From: Crocinitomicaceae bacterium
GTDB taxonomy: Bacteria > Bacteroidota > Bacteroidia > Flavobacteriales_D > Crocinitomicaceae
Direction of reading: 5' to 3'
Assembly (NCBI GenBank): GCA_030833845.1
Contig: JAURGK010000011.1
Location: 1-64,000, forward strand
Length of the DNA stretch: 64,000 nt
Part shown: piece after piece, positions 8,415 to 16,505 of the stretch
Numbering within the stretch: position 1 is the stretch's first letter
Layout of the letters: every line of letters starts with the position of its first letter
The notes under the pieces: model-generated
What the model was told of the DNA's origin: nothing
What the model saw: the letters and a program-made list of their open reading frames with translations, nothing else
Databases searched by the model: none
Translations under genes and position numbers: made by a program

Positions 8415-9545
8415 ATGTCGAATTCATTAGAACGTCGTTCGTTTTTATCCCGCATGGGTTTGGGCCTAGGGGCTTTGCTCGTGCAGCCTTTTTCAGTGTT
8501 TTCCAAAAATTCTCAAGCTACTATGCAAGCTCAACTCATTTTAAAAATGCGTCCGCTGGGCTTCCAGTGGGAAACCCTAGACCCTTTTCTCTTCTGCGTT
8601 CATCATGAAGATTTTTTCCCAAAAGGCAATGCTCAATTGGGGCCGGATCCTAAAAATTTTGAAGGCCGACATATGGGGCAAGACTTCATTGTAAAAGATG
8701 GTTTTCGCATGTATCATGGCTCAACTGTTCCGGGTTTTCCTGGGCACCCGCACCGAGGTTTTGAAACCATCACAGTGGTGCGTACTGGTTTAGTGGATCA
8801 TGCCGATAGCATGGGGGCTGCGGGCAGATACGGCAATGGAGATGTGCAATGGATGACAGCCGGCAAGGGCGTTCAACATGCAGAAATGTTTCCACTTCTC
8901 AATCAAGACAAAGACAACCCCTTAGAGCTTTTTCAAATTTGGCTTAATCTGCCTAAAAAAAGCAAAATGGTGGCGCCGCATTTTAAGATGCTGTGGGCTG
9001 AATCGGTTCCAAAATTTAGTGTAGGTAACATTGGTTCTCAAACGCATTTTGAGGTCTTGGTCGGAAAATTCAATCAATATCAGTCTATCAACACCCCGCC
9101 CAACTCATGGGCAGCCGACCCTAGTAACCAAGTTGCCATCTATAATATACATTTAGAAGCTGGTGCTGATTTTGAATTGCCTGCTGCAGGCCCCGGTATC
9201 AACAGGAGTATTTATTATTACGAAGGAAACGGTTTACTGATAGGGGGGCAACAAATAGCACACTATCATGCGGCAGATGTCGATGCTGCACAAAATTGTA
9301 TGCTAAAAAATGGTGCGGAAGTTTCAAAAGTGCTCGTTTTGCAAGGGCGCCCTATTAACGAACCTGTAGTGCAACATGGCCCTTTTGTGATGAATTCCAA
9401 AGAAGAAATTTATCAGGCTTTTCAAGATTACCAAAGTACACAATTCGGCGGTTGGCCTTGGCCTCGCTATGACCAAGTGCACGATGCTAAACTCGGGCGC
9501 TTCGCCAAACACGCCGATGGGCGCCTAGAGGAGCCGAAGGGGTAA
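8415..9545 (+). CDS. Pirin family protein with twin-arginine-like signal
   Basis: This 376-residue protein has two cupin domains. The first carries GHPHRGFETITVV and GKGVQHAEMFP, which supply the three His and one Glu that bind iron in pirins; the second is around 235-340. Pirins vary in function; some are quercetin 2,3-dioxygenases and some bind regulatory partners. Unusually, the N-terminus has a Tat-like signal: RRSFLSRMGLGLGALL followed by a Ser/Gln-rich stretch, suggesting export of the folded metalloprotein. Most pirins are cytoplasmic, so the location is worth checking. It is probably monocistronic, with an FNR-type box upstream and a terminator downstream. Substrate is not predictable from the sequence. 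Confidence 0.85.
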   Translation: MSNSLERRSFLSRMGLGLGALLVQPFSVFSKNSQATMQAQLILKMRPLGFQWETLDPFLFCVHHEDFFPKGNAQLGPDPKNFEGRHMGQDFIVKDGFRMYHGSTVPGFPGHPHRGFETITVVRTGLVDHADSMGAAGRYGNGDVQWMTAGKGVQHAEMFPLLNQDKDNPLELFQIWLNLPKKSKMVAPHFKMLWAESVPKFSVGNIGSQTHFEVLVGKFNQYQSINTPPNSWAADPSNQVAIYNIHLEAGADFELPAAGPGINRSIYYYEGNGLLIGGQQIAHYHAADVDAAQNCMLKNGAEVSKVLVLQGRPINEPVVQHGPFVMNSKEEIYQAFQDYQSTQFGGWPWPRYDQVHDAKLGRFAKHADGRLEEPKG

Positions 9546-9551
9546 GGGTAT

Positions 9552-9587
9552 AAAAAAAGTCCACTTTGAAAGAAGTGGACTTTTTTT
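9552..9587. terminator. Bidirectional terminator between the pirin gene and tRNA-Lys
   Basis: A 15-bp stem (AAAAAAAGTCCACTT with its complement) and 6-nt loop, flanked by an A-run on the left and a T-run on the right, works on both strands. On the minus strand it starts 1 nt beyond the 3' end of the tRNA gene; on the plus strand it follows the pirin stop. Confidence 0.9.
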
Positions 9588-9588
9588 G

Positions 9589-9661
9589 TGATTCCGCTGG
9601 GATTCGAACCCAGGGCCCATACATTAAAAGTGTATTGCTCTACCAGCTGAGCTACGGAATC
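9589..9661 (-). tRNA. tRNA-Lys (anticodon TTT)
   Basis: A full cloverleaf folds on the minus strand: acceptor GATTCCG/CGGAATC, D-stem GCTC/GAGC, anticodon stem ATACA/TGTAT with loop CTTTTAA (anticodon TTT), variable loop GGGCC, and T-arm CTGGG-TTCGAAT-CCCAG. The discriminator base is A and CCA is not encoded, so it must be added after transcription. The 3' end is followed after one base by the bidirectional terminator. Confidence 0.97.
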
Positions 9662-9784
9662 GGCCGTTTTGAGGGTGCAAATATACATTAAATCTTTAGA
9701 TTCATCAAAGAAATTGTTGGTATTTTTGATAAAAAAATAAAAGGCATTTGCAAAGTGCTGATTGCCAAAAGCCTAGTCTAACGA

Positions 9785-10285
9785 ATGAATTATATTTTTC
9801 TCATAGGAATGATGGGGGCAGGAAAGTCAACTGTTGGCAGCGCACTAGCCAAAGAATTGACTATACCTTTTATCGATACGGATGAACAAATAGTGCATTT
9901 GGAAGGCGCCTCAGTTAGTGAAATTTTTAGATTAAAAGGGGAGGCGTATTTTCGCGGAATAGAAAAAAAAATCATTGCCAATCTTTCTGAAAAACCTTGC
10001 ATAGTAGCTTGCGGTGGAGGCTTGCCCTGCTATGGCAAGCAAATGGAGGTGCTCAAAGAAAAGGGCACTGTGGTTTATCTTGAAGGCACACCAGAATTGC
10101 TTTACAAGCGCATTGAAAAGGATTTACAAAGGCCATTGCTCACGGATTTTAAAACTTATCAAGCCCTGTTCGAGAAGCGCCAAACTATTTACAAGCAAGC
10201 GCATCTTAGATTTTCGGTCGATGGCCAAGCGTCAGACCGCACGGAGGCATTAAAGATGCAATTAATTGCTCTAGGACTAGTATAA
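9785..10285 (+). CDS. aroK: Shikimate kinase
   Basis: This 166-residue kinase has the P-loop GMMGAGKST (8-16), DTDEQI for metal and shikimate binding, YFRGIE for substrate binding, ACGGGLP as the shikimate-binding glycine loop, and LQRPLL in the lid region. It phosphorylates shikimate at the 3-OH using ATP in the pathway to chorismate. The length is slightly under the typical 170-175. It is monocistronic on the plus strand, and its 3' end overlaps the end of the convergent gene at 10277 by 9 nt. Confidence 0.96.
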   Translation: MNYIFLIGMMGAGKSTVGSALAKELTIPFIDTDEQIVHLEGASVSEIFRLKGEAYFRGIEKKIIANLSEKPCIVACGGGLPCYGKQMEVLKEKGTVVYLEGTPELLYKRIEKDLQRPLLTDFKTYQALFEKRQTIYKQAHLRFSVDGQASDRTEALKMQLIALGLV

Positions 10286-10978
10286 GTCTTTCTTAAATCC
10301 AACGGTGAAGTTGAAAAATAATGGAGAAAGATACTCCGTAGAGAGGGCAGTGTTGTTATTGCCATTGGCCAAAAGTAGGTAGTTGAGCGTTACATCAGAA
10401 TATACCGTGCCAACTGCCGGAATGGTATATTTGAGACCACCTTGCAAATAACCACCGAGAGCAAACACTTTTCCTTCGCTAATTTCACTGGGATCTATTT
10501 GGTGTGTATTTTGCCATAGGTATTCTCCACTGATATCAGTATTGGAGTATACTTTTCTAACTTTTCCTAAAGCTAAAATTAATCCTGATCCGCCGTAGCC
10601 TGAAAAACCGTTGTCATAATCGTTACCGATGTAGTAACGATTGCCCCCTTCAATGGTGAAATAGCTGGTTTTGAATTGATTATTGACGGCTAAAATGTAA
10701 GGGTTGGTCGTTGGATTGATTGCAGTAACGTAACTCGTTAGGGTGTCGTAATTTGCCTTAGGGAACAGATAAGCAACCCTTCCGTACAGCGTTACATCTC
10801 CACTTCTTGGTATTTCAATATGGGCATGTAGGCCCGGCATAATTAATTTTTGATTCTGAACCCCCTGTGTATTAAAGAATTGAGTGGTACTCAATCCACC
10901 ACCAAAACTAAATTGAGCAAAAGTGGGGTTTGAAAGAAGTATTCCGAAGAAGAAGAGACCTAAATATTTCATATTCAT
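10277..10978 (-). CDS. Outer membrane beta-barrel-like protein, unknown function
   Basis: This 233-residue protein is not one I recognise. It has a signal peptide (MNMKYLGLFFFGILLSNPTFAQ) and then alternating, Gly- and aromatic-rich strands such as FSFGGGLSTTQFF, GDVTLYGRVAYLF and YFTIEGGNRYYIGND, ending in LFFNFTVGFKKDLY with a polar-aromatic C-terminus, as in small outer-membrane barrels (OmpX/OmpW-like folds). A later ATG (10972) would drop only two residues. A -7 element (TATTTTTG, 11002-11009) lies upstream on the minus strand. It has no operon partner. Confidence 0.72.
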   Translation of the reverse strand: MNMKYLGLFFFGILLSNPTFAQFSFGGGLSTTQFFNTQGVQNQKLIMPGLHAHIEIPRSGDVTLYGRVAYLFPKANYDTLTSYVTAINPTTNPYILAVNNQFKTSYFTIEGGNRYYIGNDYDNGFSGYGGSGLILALGKVRKVYSNTDISGEYLWQNTHQIDPSEISEGKVFALGGYLQGGLKYTIPAVGTVYSDVTLNYLLLANGNNNTALSTEYLSPLFFNFTVGFKKDLY

Positions 10979-11001
10979 TGAGCTAACAATAATCGTTCCA
11001 A

Positions 11002-11009
11002 CAAAAATA
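11002..11009 (-). promoter_or_regulatory. -7 element of the beta-barrel gene (minus strand)
   Basis: On the minus strand the sequence is TATTTTTG, an exact TAnnTTTG match ending 23 nt before the ATG at 10978. No TTG -33 element is visible at normal spacing. Confidence 0.45.
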
Positions 11010-11030
11010 GGTCCTTTTTCTTGTTAATTA

Positions 11031-11063
11031 TTGGTGTAGTTAATTGTTTTTCATATAAATTTG
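11031..11063 (+). promoter_or_regulatory. -33/-7 promoter with almost no leader, gene at 11073
   Basis: TTG at 11031-11033, a 22-nt spacer and TAAATTTG at 11056-11063 match the Bacteroidota sigma-A promoter. The -7 element ends 9 nt before the ATG at 11073, so the predicted mRNA has a leader of only about 6 nt. This placement argues against the upstream in-frame TTG at 11061, which lies inside the promoter. Confidence 0.55.
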
Positions 11064-11072
11064 TTTCAAATC

Positions 11073-11942
11073 ATGACTTCAAAACAATATTTGTTCTCCT
11101 TTGCCTTGGCTACGTTGTCTTTCATTGCAGCCAAATCCATTCAAAAAGAAGGGGTACAGGACTATTTTGACAAAATTGCTGATGCATTTCAAGAAGAAAT
11201 TGGTGCTATTGACTTTGAGCGCGCATCTAAAGTAGCATACTTACCAATGGGGCTTCAGCCTCTTACTGCCTTAGTACAAATAGATTCAACGAGAAATATG
11301 GCGCTCAGTCAAGATTCTCTTCAAGTCATAGAACTAGATAGCCAACTTCAGCGCTTTGCCCCTGTGTTGCAATTGCCCCAGGAGCTGAAGATGCAGCAAC
11401 TGGCCTCATTTGATTCAACCTTGGTATTACTTGATACCGAGCAGCGACTGCATTTTCTAACTGCACCCTATGCATTTTCAACTGAACGCCTTTTTACCTT
11501 GCCTACAGAAGAAGATGTCAAGCACTTGATAACTTACCATCCTAACTTAAAACGTTTAGTTGTTTTCAATAGCTTGCTTCTCGAAAATGGAAAGAGGAGA
11601 TTTACTTGTAAATTGCTACACACCAGTCGTTTGCAACTAAGTCAAATGCCTTTGTATTCTTTCGATACCGAGGAAATACTTTTTGAGCCTATTTCGATTG
11701 CCGTTCAGCCACAATCTAATGAATTTTATCTACTTTCTGAAAGCGGAGAAGTCGTTGTTCTAGGGCAAAATGGTGAAATAATCAAAAGAGCGCAATTACC
11801 CTCTGGACTCAGCCAACCTAAAATCATTAGCTTTTCTTATCATGGTGATTTAATCGTTACTGATGCCGATAACCTTCACCCAGCTGTGATGCGCCTAGAG
11901 TGGCAAAAAATGCTTTCTAAGCAAGGGGCCTTCATTCATTAG
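11073..11942 (+). CDS. Unknown exported protein, possible beta-propeller
   Basis: I do not recognise this 289-residue protein. It begins with a hydrophobic segment (YLFSFALATLSFIAAKS) that could be a signal peptide or anchor. The rest has repeated blade-like units such as LVQIDSTRNMALSQDSLQVIELDSQLQRF, FDSTLVLLDTEQRLHFL and IAVQPQSNEFYLLSESGEVVVLGQNGEII; the last resembles SdiA-regulated or NHL-type propellers. A propeller of four or five blades is plausible but unproven. The start is ATG at 11073, next to the promoter. Its 3' end overlaps the convergent WbqC-like gene by 48 nt. Confidence 0.65.
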   Translation: MTSKQYLFSFALATLSFIAAKSIQKEGVQDYFDKIADAFQEEIGAIDFERASKVAYLPMGLQPLTALVQIDSTRNMALSQDSLQVIELDSQLQRFAPVLQLPQELKMQQLASFDSTLVLLDTEQRLHFLTAPYAFSTERLFTLPTEEDVKHLITYHPNLKRLVVFNSLLLENGKRRFTCKLLHTSRLQLSQMPLYSFDTEEILFEPISIAVQPQSNEFYLLSESGEVVVLGQNGEIIKRAQLPSGLSQPKIISFSYHGDLIVTDADNLHPAVMRLEWQKMLSKQGAFIH

Positions 11943-12479
11943 TCCATCAATTACCGATAAATTACTCACAAAGTCAAAGGGTTCAGAAAACACTTGTGTG
12001 TAAGGTACTGTGATTTTTGCTTCCCTTCCAAGCCAAATTTTCTTGTCAAGTGGTGTTTGTGCGCTATATACGGAGGTGAAATTTATTTCAAGATTCAAAC
12101 CCAAAGACTGATTGATCCATTTGAGAATTTCTAAGTTCAATTGTTGTAAATACTTTGGTTTGAGTGCAAATAAGGCCAAAATATCGTGCATGTAGTACTC
12201 GAAATGAGGTGCGTTGGCATAAGCGCTCTCTATGGCTTTAAGGTGCTCAGCGATCCAATTTTTTGAATAATCAATGCATACATTTTCCAAAACTTGTTTA
12301 CCTTGATGCACTATGGGGACATTGAGTTGTAAGGGCCCATTTGCACTCAAAATTTCGCATCGAGACCGTATGCTTTGCTTGATAAAATTCTCCTTGCAAT
12401 CTAGGTGTACAACAGGCTCAAAGTAGAGTTCGCGTACGTAGGCCAGCGACGGAAAATAGGCACTTGGCAGTACATGCAT
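11895..12479 (-). CDS. WbqC-like family protein
   Basis: This 194-residue protein starts MHVLPSAYFPSLAYVREL and has the WbqC-like family pattern, including SIRSRCEILSANGPLQLNVPI and IDYSKNWIAEHLKAIESAYANAPHFEYY. The family is found with polysaccharide genes and has no firmly established reaction. In Flavobacteriales it commonly follows lepB, as here, with one nucleotide between the genes. It is the last gene of the minus-strand parA-parB-DUF5683-dapB-lepB-wbqC run. Its 3' end overlaps the convergent gene. Confidence 0.88.
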   Translation of the reverse strand: MHVLPSAYFPSLAYVRELYFEPVVHLDCKENFIKQSIRSRCEILSANGPLQLNVPIVHQGKQVLENVCIDYSKNWIAEHLKAIESAYANAPHFEYYMHDILALFALKPKYLQQLNLEILKWINQSLGLNLEINFTSVYSAQTPLDKKIWLGREAKITVPYTQVFSEPFDFVSNLSVIDGLMNEGPLLRKHFLPL

Positions 12480-12480
12480 C

Positions 12481-14337
12481 TTAGTCTACAAAGCGGAATA
12501 TGCGATCAAAACGAATTCCCAAGAAACTATCAACAAAAGGTGATTTTGAGAACCATAAGAAAGAAGCCCTGCCAACGATGTGGTCTTCGGGAACAAATCC
12601 CCAGACCCTGGAATCAGCAGAATGGTAGCGGTTGTCTCCCATCATCCAGTAATAGTTCATCGCAAAACGATAAGTTGAGGCTTTTTTACCATCGATATAA
12701 ATATTTTTTCCTTTGATGGACAACTGATGCCCTTCATAAGCAGTGATGATTCTTTTATACCAAGCAATGTTATTGATGTTGATGTTAATGCGCTGCCCTT
12801 TTTTTGGGATTCGAAATTTTTGAAAATCGGTCATCGAATTGGCAACATTCAGGTCTTTGGGGAATTGATCTAAATTTTGGATCTTTTGCAAAGCCGTTAG
12901 TGGTTTGTTGAGGTTATCTTGAATAATGAACGGTTCTCGTATTTTGGTGAGTTTAATTTTAAAGTCTGCTTCTATGCGCATTCTTTCTTTGCGAGTTAAA
13001 TTCAAGATATAAGAAGCAGTATCTGAATAATCGTCGAAGTCTGTACGCGCTCCGTCAGCAGAATTTTCCAAGCCATATCTAGAAAGCATTTCTGTCGTAG
13101 ATGGGAAAACCACCTTATTCTTTAAGACACTGTACTTGAGTGCTTGCCCAGGAGCGGTATAAGCCTTTTTGCCATTCACATAAAGTGTCGCATTGATGAT
13201 TTCTATTAGATCTCCAGGAACACCAACACAACGCTTGATATAATTCTCACGCTTGTCTACGGGCCTATAGATAAGACCGCCGTGGGTCATGCCATTGGCA
13301 AATTCTTGAGAATTGATTGGAAATAATCCGGCAGCAAAGTGAGCCCTGGCTTGATTTTTCCAGTTTTCAAAACCACTGATGTATTCTTCATAGAGCTGGA
13401 TTTGCCCTAGGGAATCTAAGTTTCTAAGGTCTGTGCCGCGCTTACTGTAAAGGAACTGACTAAAGGCTTCTTGGTTTAAGAGTCCATGGTAGTCGTGGCC
13501 CATGAGACCACTTGGTGTTCTTGGGTCTAAGATGGCAGTATCACCAGATGGAAAATTGAAGACAACAATATCATTGCGCTCCACTTTACTCCAACCTGGA
13601 AGGCGCGTATAGGTTCCTTTTTCCCAATCTAAATAGGATTTGATATTTAAGATCGGAACAATATTATGTACCAAAGGGTAGGAGAGTGGAGTGATGGGTA
13701 CTTTGGGGCCATAAGCAAGCTTATTTACAAATAGAAAGTCTCCTACGACCATTGTTTTTTCCATGGATCCTGTTGGGATTTGAAAAGGTTCAAAAGAATA
13801 GGTCCGTATAACGGCCGCAGCCACGAGTGCCCATACAAATGAATCGCCATATTCTTTGACGCGCGGTTTGCTTCCCGGCTTGTCTCGAGAAACTTTATCG
13901 AGCACAATGGCAAGTACATGCCCAATTACAGGAAGGGCCATAAATAATATGAGGTGATCTCCCCATTTGCGTTGTTCAAGTTCTTTGGAATTGGCCCAAT
14001 TGGTTGGGGCGCCATATTGTAGTTGTGAATCTTTAACCACCTTGGCAAAAAGCAGGTATGGGAAGAACAGGCCTTGTAGGGTATCTTTTAAACTAAAAAA
14101 GCCAAAACGACGCAATGTACTTACATTGATAGTCATCCACATGACGATATGTACTCCTGGAAAAGCGAGTAATAAAGACCACCATGGTTTATTTAATACC
14201 TCTTTGTAAAGAATGAAATAATTGTAGCCCGGAACCAAGGCTTCCCATGGCTTGCGCCCTAATTTAACAAACAAACGATGCCACTGTGCCAAATAGGGGT
14301 GAGCGAGTAGGAACAAATAGTAATAAAGAAAACTCAT
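12481..14337 (-). CDS. lepB: Signal peptidase I, long form with extra membrane domain
   Basis: Signal peptidase I removes signal peptides outside the inner membrane. The catalytic Ser191 sits in QIPTGSMEKT and the general-base Lys368 in YIKRCVGVPGD; the later box GDNRYHSADSR is near 576-586. At 618 residues it is nearly twice the usual bacterial length. The extra sequence is an N-terminal domain with several membrane segments (about 1-150, starting MSFLYYYLFLLAHPYLAQ) and a long insert between the Ser and Lys boxes (about 230-355). The long form is known in Bacteroidota; the roles of the additions are unknown. It overlaps dapB by 4 nt and is followed after 1 nt by the WbqC-like gene. Confidence 0.95.
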   Translation of the reverse strand: MSFLYYYLFLLAHPYLAQWHRLFVKLGRKPWEALVPGYNYFILYKEVLNKPWWSLLLAFPGVHIVMWMTINVSTLRRFGFFSLKDTLQGLFFPYLLFAKVVKDSQLQYGAPTNWANSKELEQRKWGDHLILFMALPVIGHVLAIVLDKVSRDKPGSKPRVKEYGDSFVWALVAAAVIRTYSFEPFQIPTGSMEKTMVVGDFLFVNKLAYGPKVPITPLSYPLVHNIVPILNIKSYLDWEKGTYTRLPGWSKVERNDIVVFNFPSGDTAILDPRTPSGLMGHDYHGLLNQEAFSQFLYSKRGTDLRNLDSLGQIQLYEEYISGFENWKNQARAHFAAGLFPINSQEFANGMTHGGLIYRPVDKRENYIKRCVGVPGDLIEIINATLYVNGKKAYTAPGQALKYSVLKNKVVFPSTTEMLSRYGLENSADGARTDFDDYSDTASYILNLTRKERMRIEADFKIKLTKIREPFIIQDNLNKPLTALQKIQNLDQFPKDLNVANSMTDFQKFRIPKKGQRINININNIAWYKRIITAYEGHQLSIKGKNIYIDGKKASTYRFAMNYYWMMGDNRYHSADSRVWGFVPEDHIVGRASFLWFSKSPFVDSFLGIRFDRIFRFVD

Positions 14338-15047
14338 AGCGTTGTTTTTAATACATCAGACATGGTGTAAATGCCTTTGCGTTGGTATAAAAATTCTGCT
14401 GCAATAACTGCACCGAGGGCAAAACCTTTGCGGTTGTGTGCGATATGTTCAATTTTGATGCTATCAATTGCAGAATCGTAAGAAATTTGGTGTGTGCCCG
14501 GAACATTGGGCTCTCTGTGGGCCTTTACGGCGATCTGTTGCTCCTTGATGGGTTCGAGTGACCATCCGTCGTATTGCTCATTGATTTGTAGAATATCTTC
14601 AAGCAAACTCACAGCAGTGCCACTTGGGGCATCTAGTTTTTGAATATGGTGTGTTTCTTCAACTGAAATCTGGTAATCAGTTTGTGTTTTCATTAGCTTG
14701 GCTAGTTGTCGGTTGAGTTCAAAGAATAAATTAACCCCAACGCTAAAATTACTAGCATAAAGCAATGCACCGTTATTGGTCGATACGTATTGCTTCACCA
14801 TTGAAAGTTCTTTTTGCCAAGCAGTGGTGCCAACAACGATAGGTACTTGCTTGTCTGTGCAATAAGTAATATGTTTGATAGCAAGTTCTGGGCGCGTAAA
14901 TTCTATACAGACATCAATCAAAGACCAATCAATGCTATTGAGCTCAGTTGTTGAATCAATTTTTGCTGAAATTTCATGCCCCCTTTCGAGTGCGATCTCT
15001 TCGATGGCCTTTCCCATCTTGCCGTATCCAAGCAAAGCTATTTTCAT
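14334..15047 (-). CDS. dapB: 4-hydroxy-tetrahydrodipicolinate reductase
   Basis: The 237-residue protein has the dinucleotide-binding start LLGYGKMGKAIEE, GTTAW, the Asn-containing YASNFSVGVNLF, and the active-site EETHHIQKLDAPSGTA with His133/His134 and Lys137. It reduces HTPA to tetrahydrodipicolinate with NAD(P)H in lysine and meso-diaminopimelate synthesis, so it feeds peptidoglycan. It is shorter than the roughly 270-residue proteobacterial form, as in other Bacteroidota. The end overlaps the lepB start (ATGA). Linkage to parAB and lepB looks like conserved gene order rather than pathway grouping. Confidence 0.95.
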   Translation of the reverse strand: MKIALLGYGKMGKAIEEIALERGHEISAKIDSTTELNSIDWSLIDVCIEFTRPELAIKHITYCTDKQVPIVVGTTAWQKELSMVKQYVSTNNGALLYASNFSVGVNLFFELNRQLAKLMKTQTDYQISVEETHHIQKLDAPSGTAVSLLEDILQINEQYDGWSLEPIKEQQIAVKAHREPNVPGTHQISYDSAIDSIKIEHIAHNRKGFALGAVIAAEFLYQRKGIYTMSDVLKTTL

Positions 15048-15066
15048 GGCCTAAAGTTAAGGTTTA

Positions 15067-15606
15067 TCAATGAAAACTAAGTTGGAGTTTGGCACCAAAA
15101 GTTTGGTTTGAATAAAATACGGGGTCAATGGACCAGCTTAAGTCTGGGCTGGTATCAAAGTGTACAAAGTGAGCTTCGGCACCAGCTTCGGCAATTTGAA
15201 ATAAGTATACGGCCGCCAATCCTAAAATAGAAAGATCTCGCCAATCTAAATATTGACGATAGAGCTGCAAGACGGCTGGGCTATCGTAGGCAGCCCACTG
15301 CGGATTGAGAGTGCCCCCTTGCAGTCGATTGGTATATTCTTCTTTGAGACTGCGTTGGGTTTGTTGGTTGCTCACTAAAAAATAACCCGCTGCTCCTAGC
15401 CCTGTATAGATGATAGGCACCTTCCAATAGGCATGGTTGTGCAATGGGGAGGCAATGCTATTGAATACTTGCCCGGCACCAGGAAGCAACGCAGAATACA
15501 ACATGCTCTTTTGATGAAAAGCTAACACAAGGCTGTCTTTTTTTTGTAAAATTGGCTGAGCACTAAGTATCTGACTCATTAGCACAAAACAAAATAGCAG
15601 CTTCAT
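15067..15606 (-). CDS. DUF5683 membrane protein
   Basis: The 179-residue protein has a signal-like N-terminus (MKLLFCFVLMSQILSAQ), a glycine-rich membrane segment SALLPGAGQVFNS typical of DUF5683, and further hydrophobic segments near 65-80 (IIYTGLGAAGYFLVSN) and 130-145 (LGLAAVYLFQIAEA). Its function is unknown. It lies between parB (4-nt overlap) and dapB (19-nt gap), the position it holds in many Flavobacteriales genomes. Probably an envelope protein. Confidence 0.85.
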   Translation of the reverse strand: MKLLFCFVLMSQILSAQPILQKKDSLVLAFHQKSMLYSALLPGAGQVFNSIASPLHNHAYWKVPIIYTGLGAAGYFLVSNQQTQRSLKEEYTNRLQGGTLNPQWAAYDSPAVLQLYRQYLDWRDLSILGLAAVYLFQIAEAGAEAHFVHFDTSPDLSWSIDPVFYSNQTFGAKLQLSFH

Positions 15607-16505
15607 TCCGACTTTTTGAGCAATTCGATAAGACGTTGTAAATCAGATTCGTTGGTAAAGTGCACAATGAGTTTGCCTTTGCCATCTTGAGACTTGTCTA
15701 TACTCACTTTGGTGGCCAATTGTGCGGTGAGATAGGAAAGATATAGTTTTTCGGTCGTGCTGAGGTTTATTTTTGCTTTGTTATTAGCTGTTTTAGCTCC
15801 GGTATTACTCTTGTGGATAGGTTTGCTAAGTGCTTCTACATCTCTCACAGAGAGCTCTTCATCTAAAATACGTCGCAAGGCTGCACTTTGCTCTTCTTGG
15901 GAGTTGAGGGCCAATAAAGCCCGTGCATGCCCCATGGTGATTTGTTTGTCGCGTACGGCTGCCTGAATGGCGTCTGGTAACTTTAACAAACGCAAGTGAT
16001 TGGCGATGTGAGAGCGTGATTTGGCTACTTTCTCTGAGAGTTGTTCTTGGGTCAATTGGCACTCTTCTAATAGCCGTTGATAGGATAGTGCGACTTCTAT
16101 GGCATTGAGATCTTCTCGTTGAATGTTTTCTACCAAGGCCATTTCAAGCATGGTTTGGTCGTTGGCTATTCGTACATAGGCCGGCACTTCAGTAAGGCCC
16201 GCAAGTTGTGCGGCCCTGAACCTGCGCTCACCAGAAATCAATTGGTAGCGATCGCGACCCATTTTTCTGACCGTCAGTGGTTGGATGATCCCATGGGATC
16301 GAATCGAGCTTTCTAATTCTTGTAAGGCAGTGATTTCAAAATGAGTTCTGGGATTGAAAGGATTGGCTTCAATGGCCTCAATAGCAATCAATGCAACAGC
16401 GCCAGCAGGCACAGCACTTGCTGAAGTAATATCAGTATCAGAATTATGCAGCAATGCACTCAGGCCTCGGCCCAAAGCGGGTTGTTTCTTTGCGTTAGAG
16501 CTCAT
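15603..16505 (-). CDS. parB: Chromosome partitioning protein ParB
   Basis: The 300-residue protein has the GRGLSALL start typical of chromosomal ParB, the N-terminal CTPase/nuclease-fold domain with NPFNPRTHFE and the CTP-binding GERRFRAAQLAG, then a helix-turn-helix region (LTQEQLSEKVAKSRSHIANH) that reads parS, and a C-terminal dimerisation segment. ParB loads at parS, spreads along DNA as a CTP-dependent clamp and acts with ParA in origin segregation. The ATG at 16505 is chosen; a TTG at 16517 would add four atypical residues. It overlaps the parA end by 11 nt. No parS matching TGTTTCACGTGAAACA was found in the window. Confidence 0.95.
   Translation of the reverse strand: MSSNAKKQPALGRGLSALLHNSDTDITSASAVPAGAVALIAIEAIEANPFNPRTHFEITALQELESSIRSHGIIQPLTVRKMGRDRYQLISGERRFRAAQLAGLTEVPAYVRIANDQTMLEMALVENIQREDLNAIEVALSYQRLLEECQLTQEQLSEKVAKSRSHIANHLRLLKLPDAIQAAVRDKQITMGHARALLALNSQEEQSAALRRILDEELSVRDVEALSKPIHKSNTGAKTANNKAKINLSTTEKLYLSYLTAQLATKVSIDKSQDGKGKLIVHFTNESDLQRLIELLKKSE

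Noticed and set aside
9467-9688. Minus-strand reading frame of 73 codons
   Set aside because: It crosses the tRNA-Lys gene and the bidirectional terminator, so it is a chance frame.
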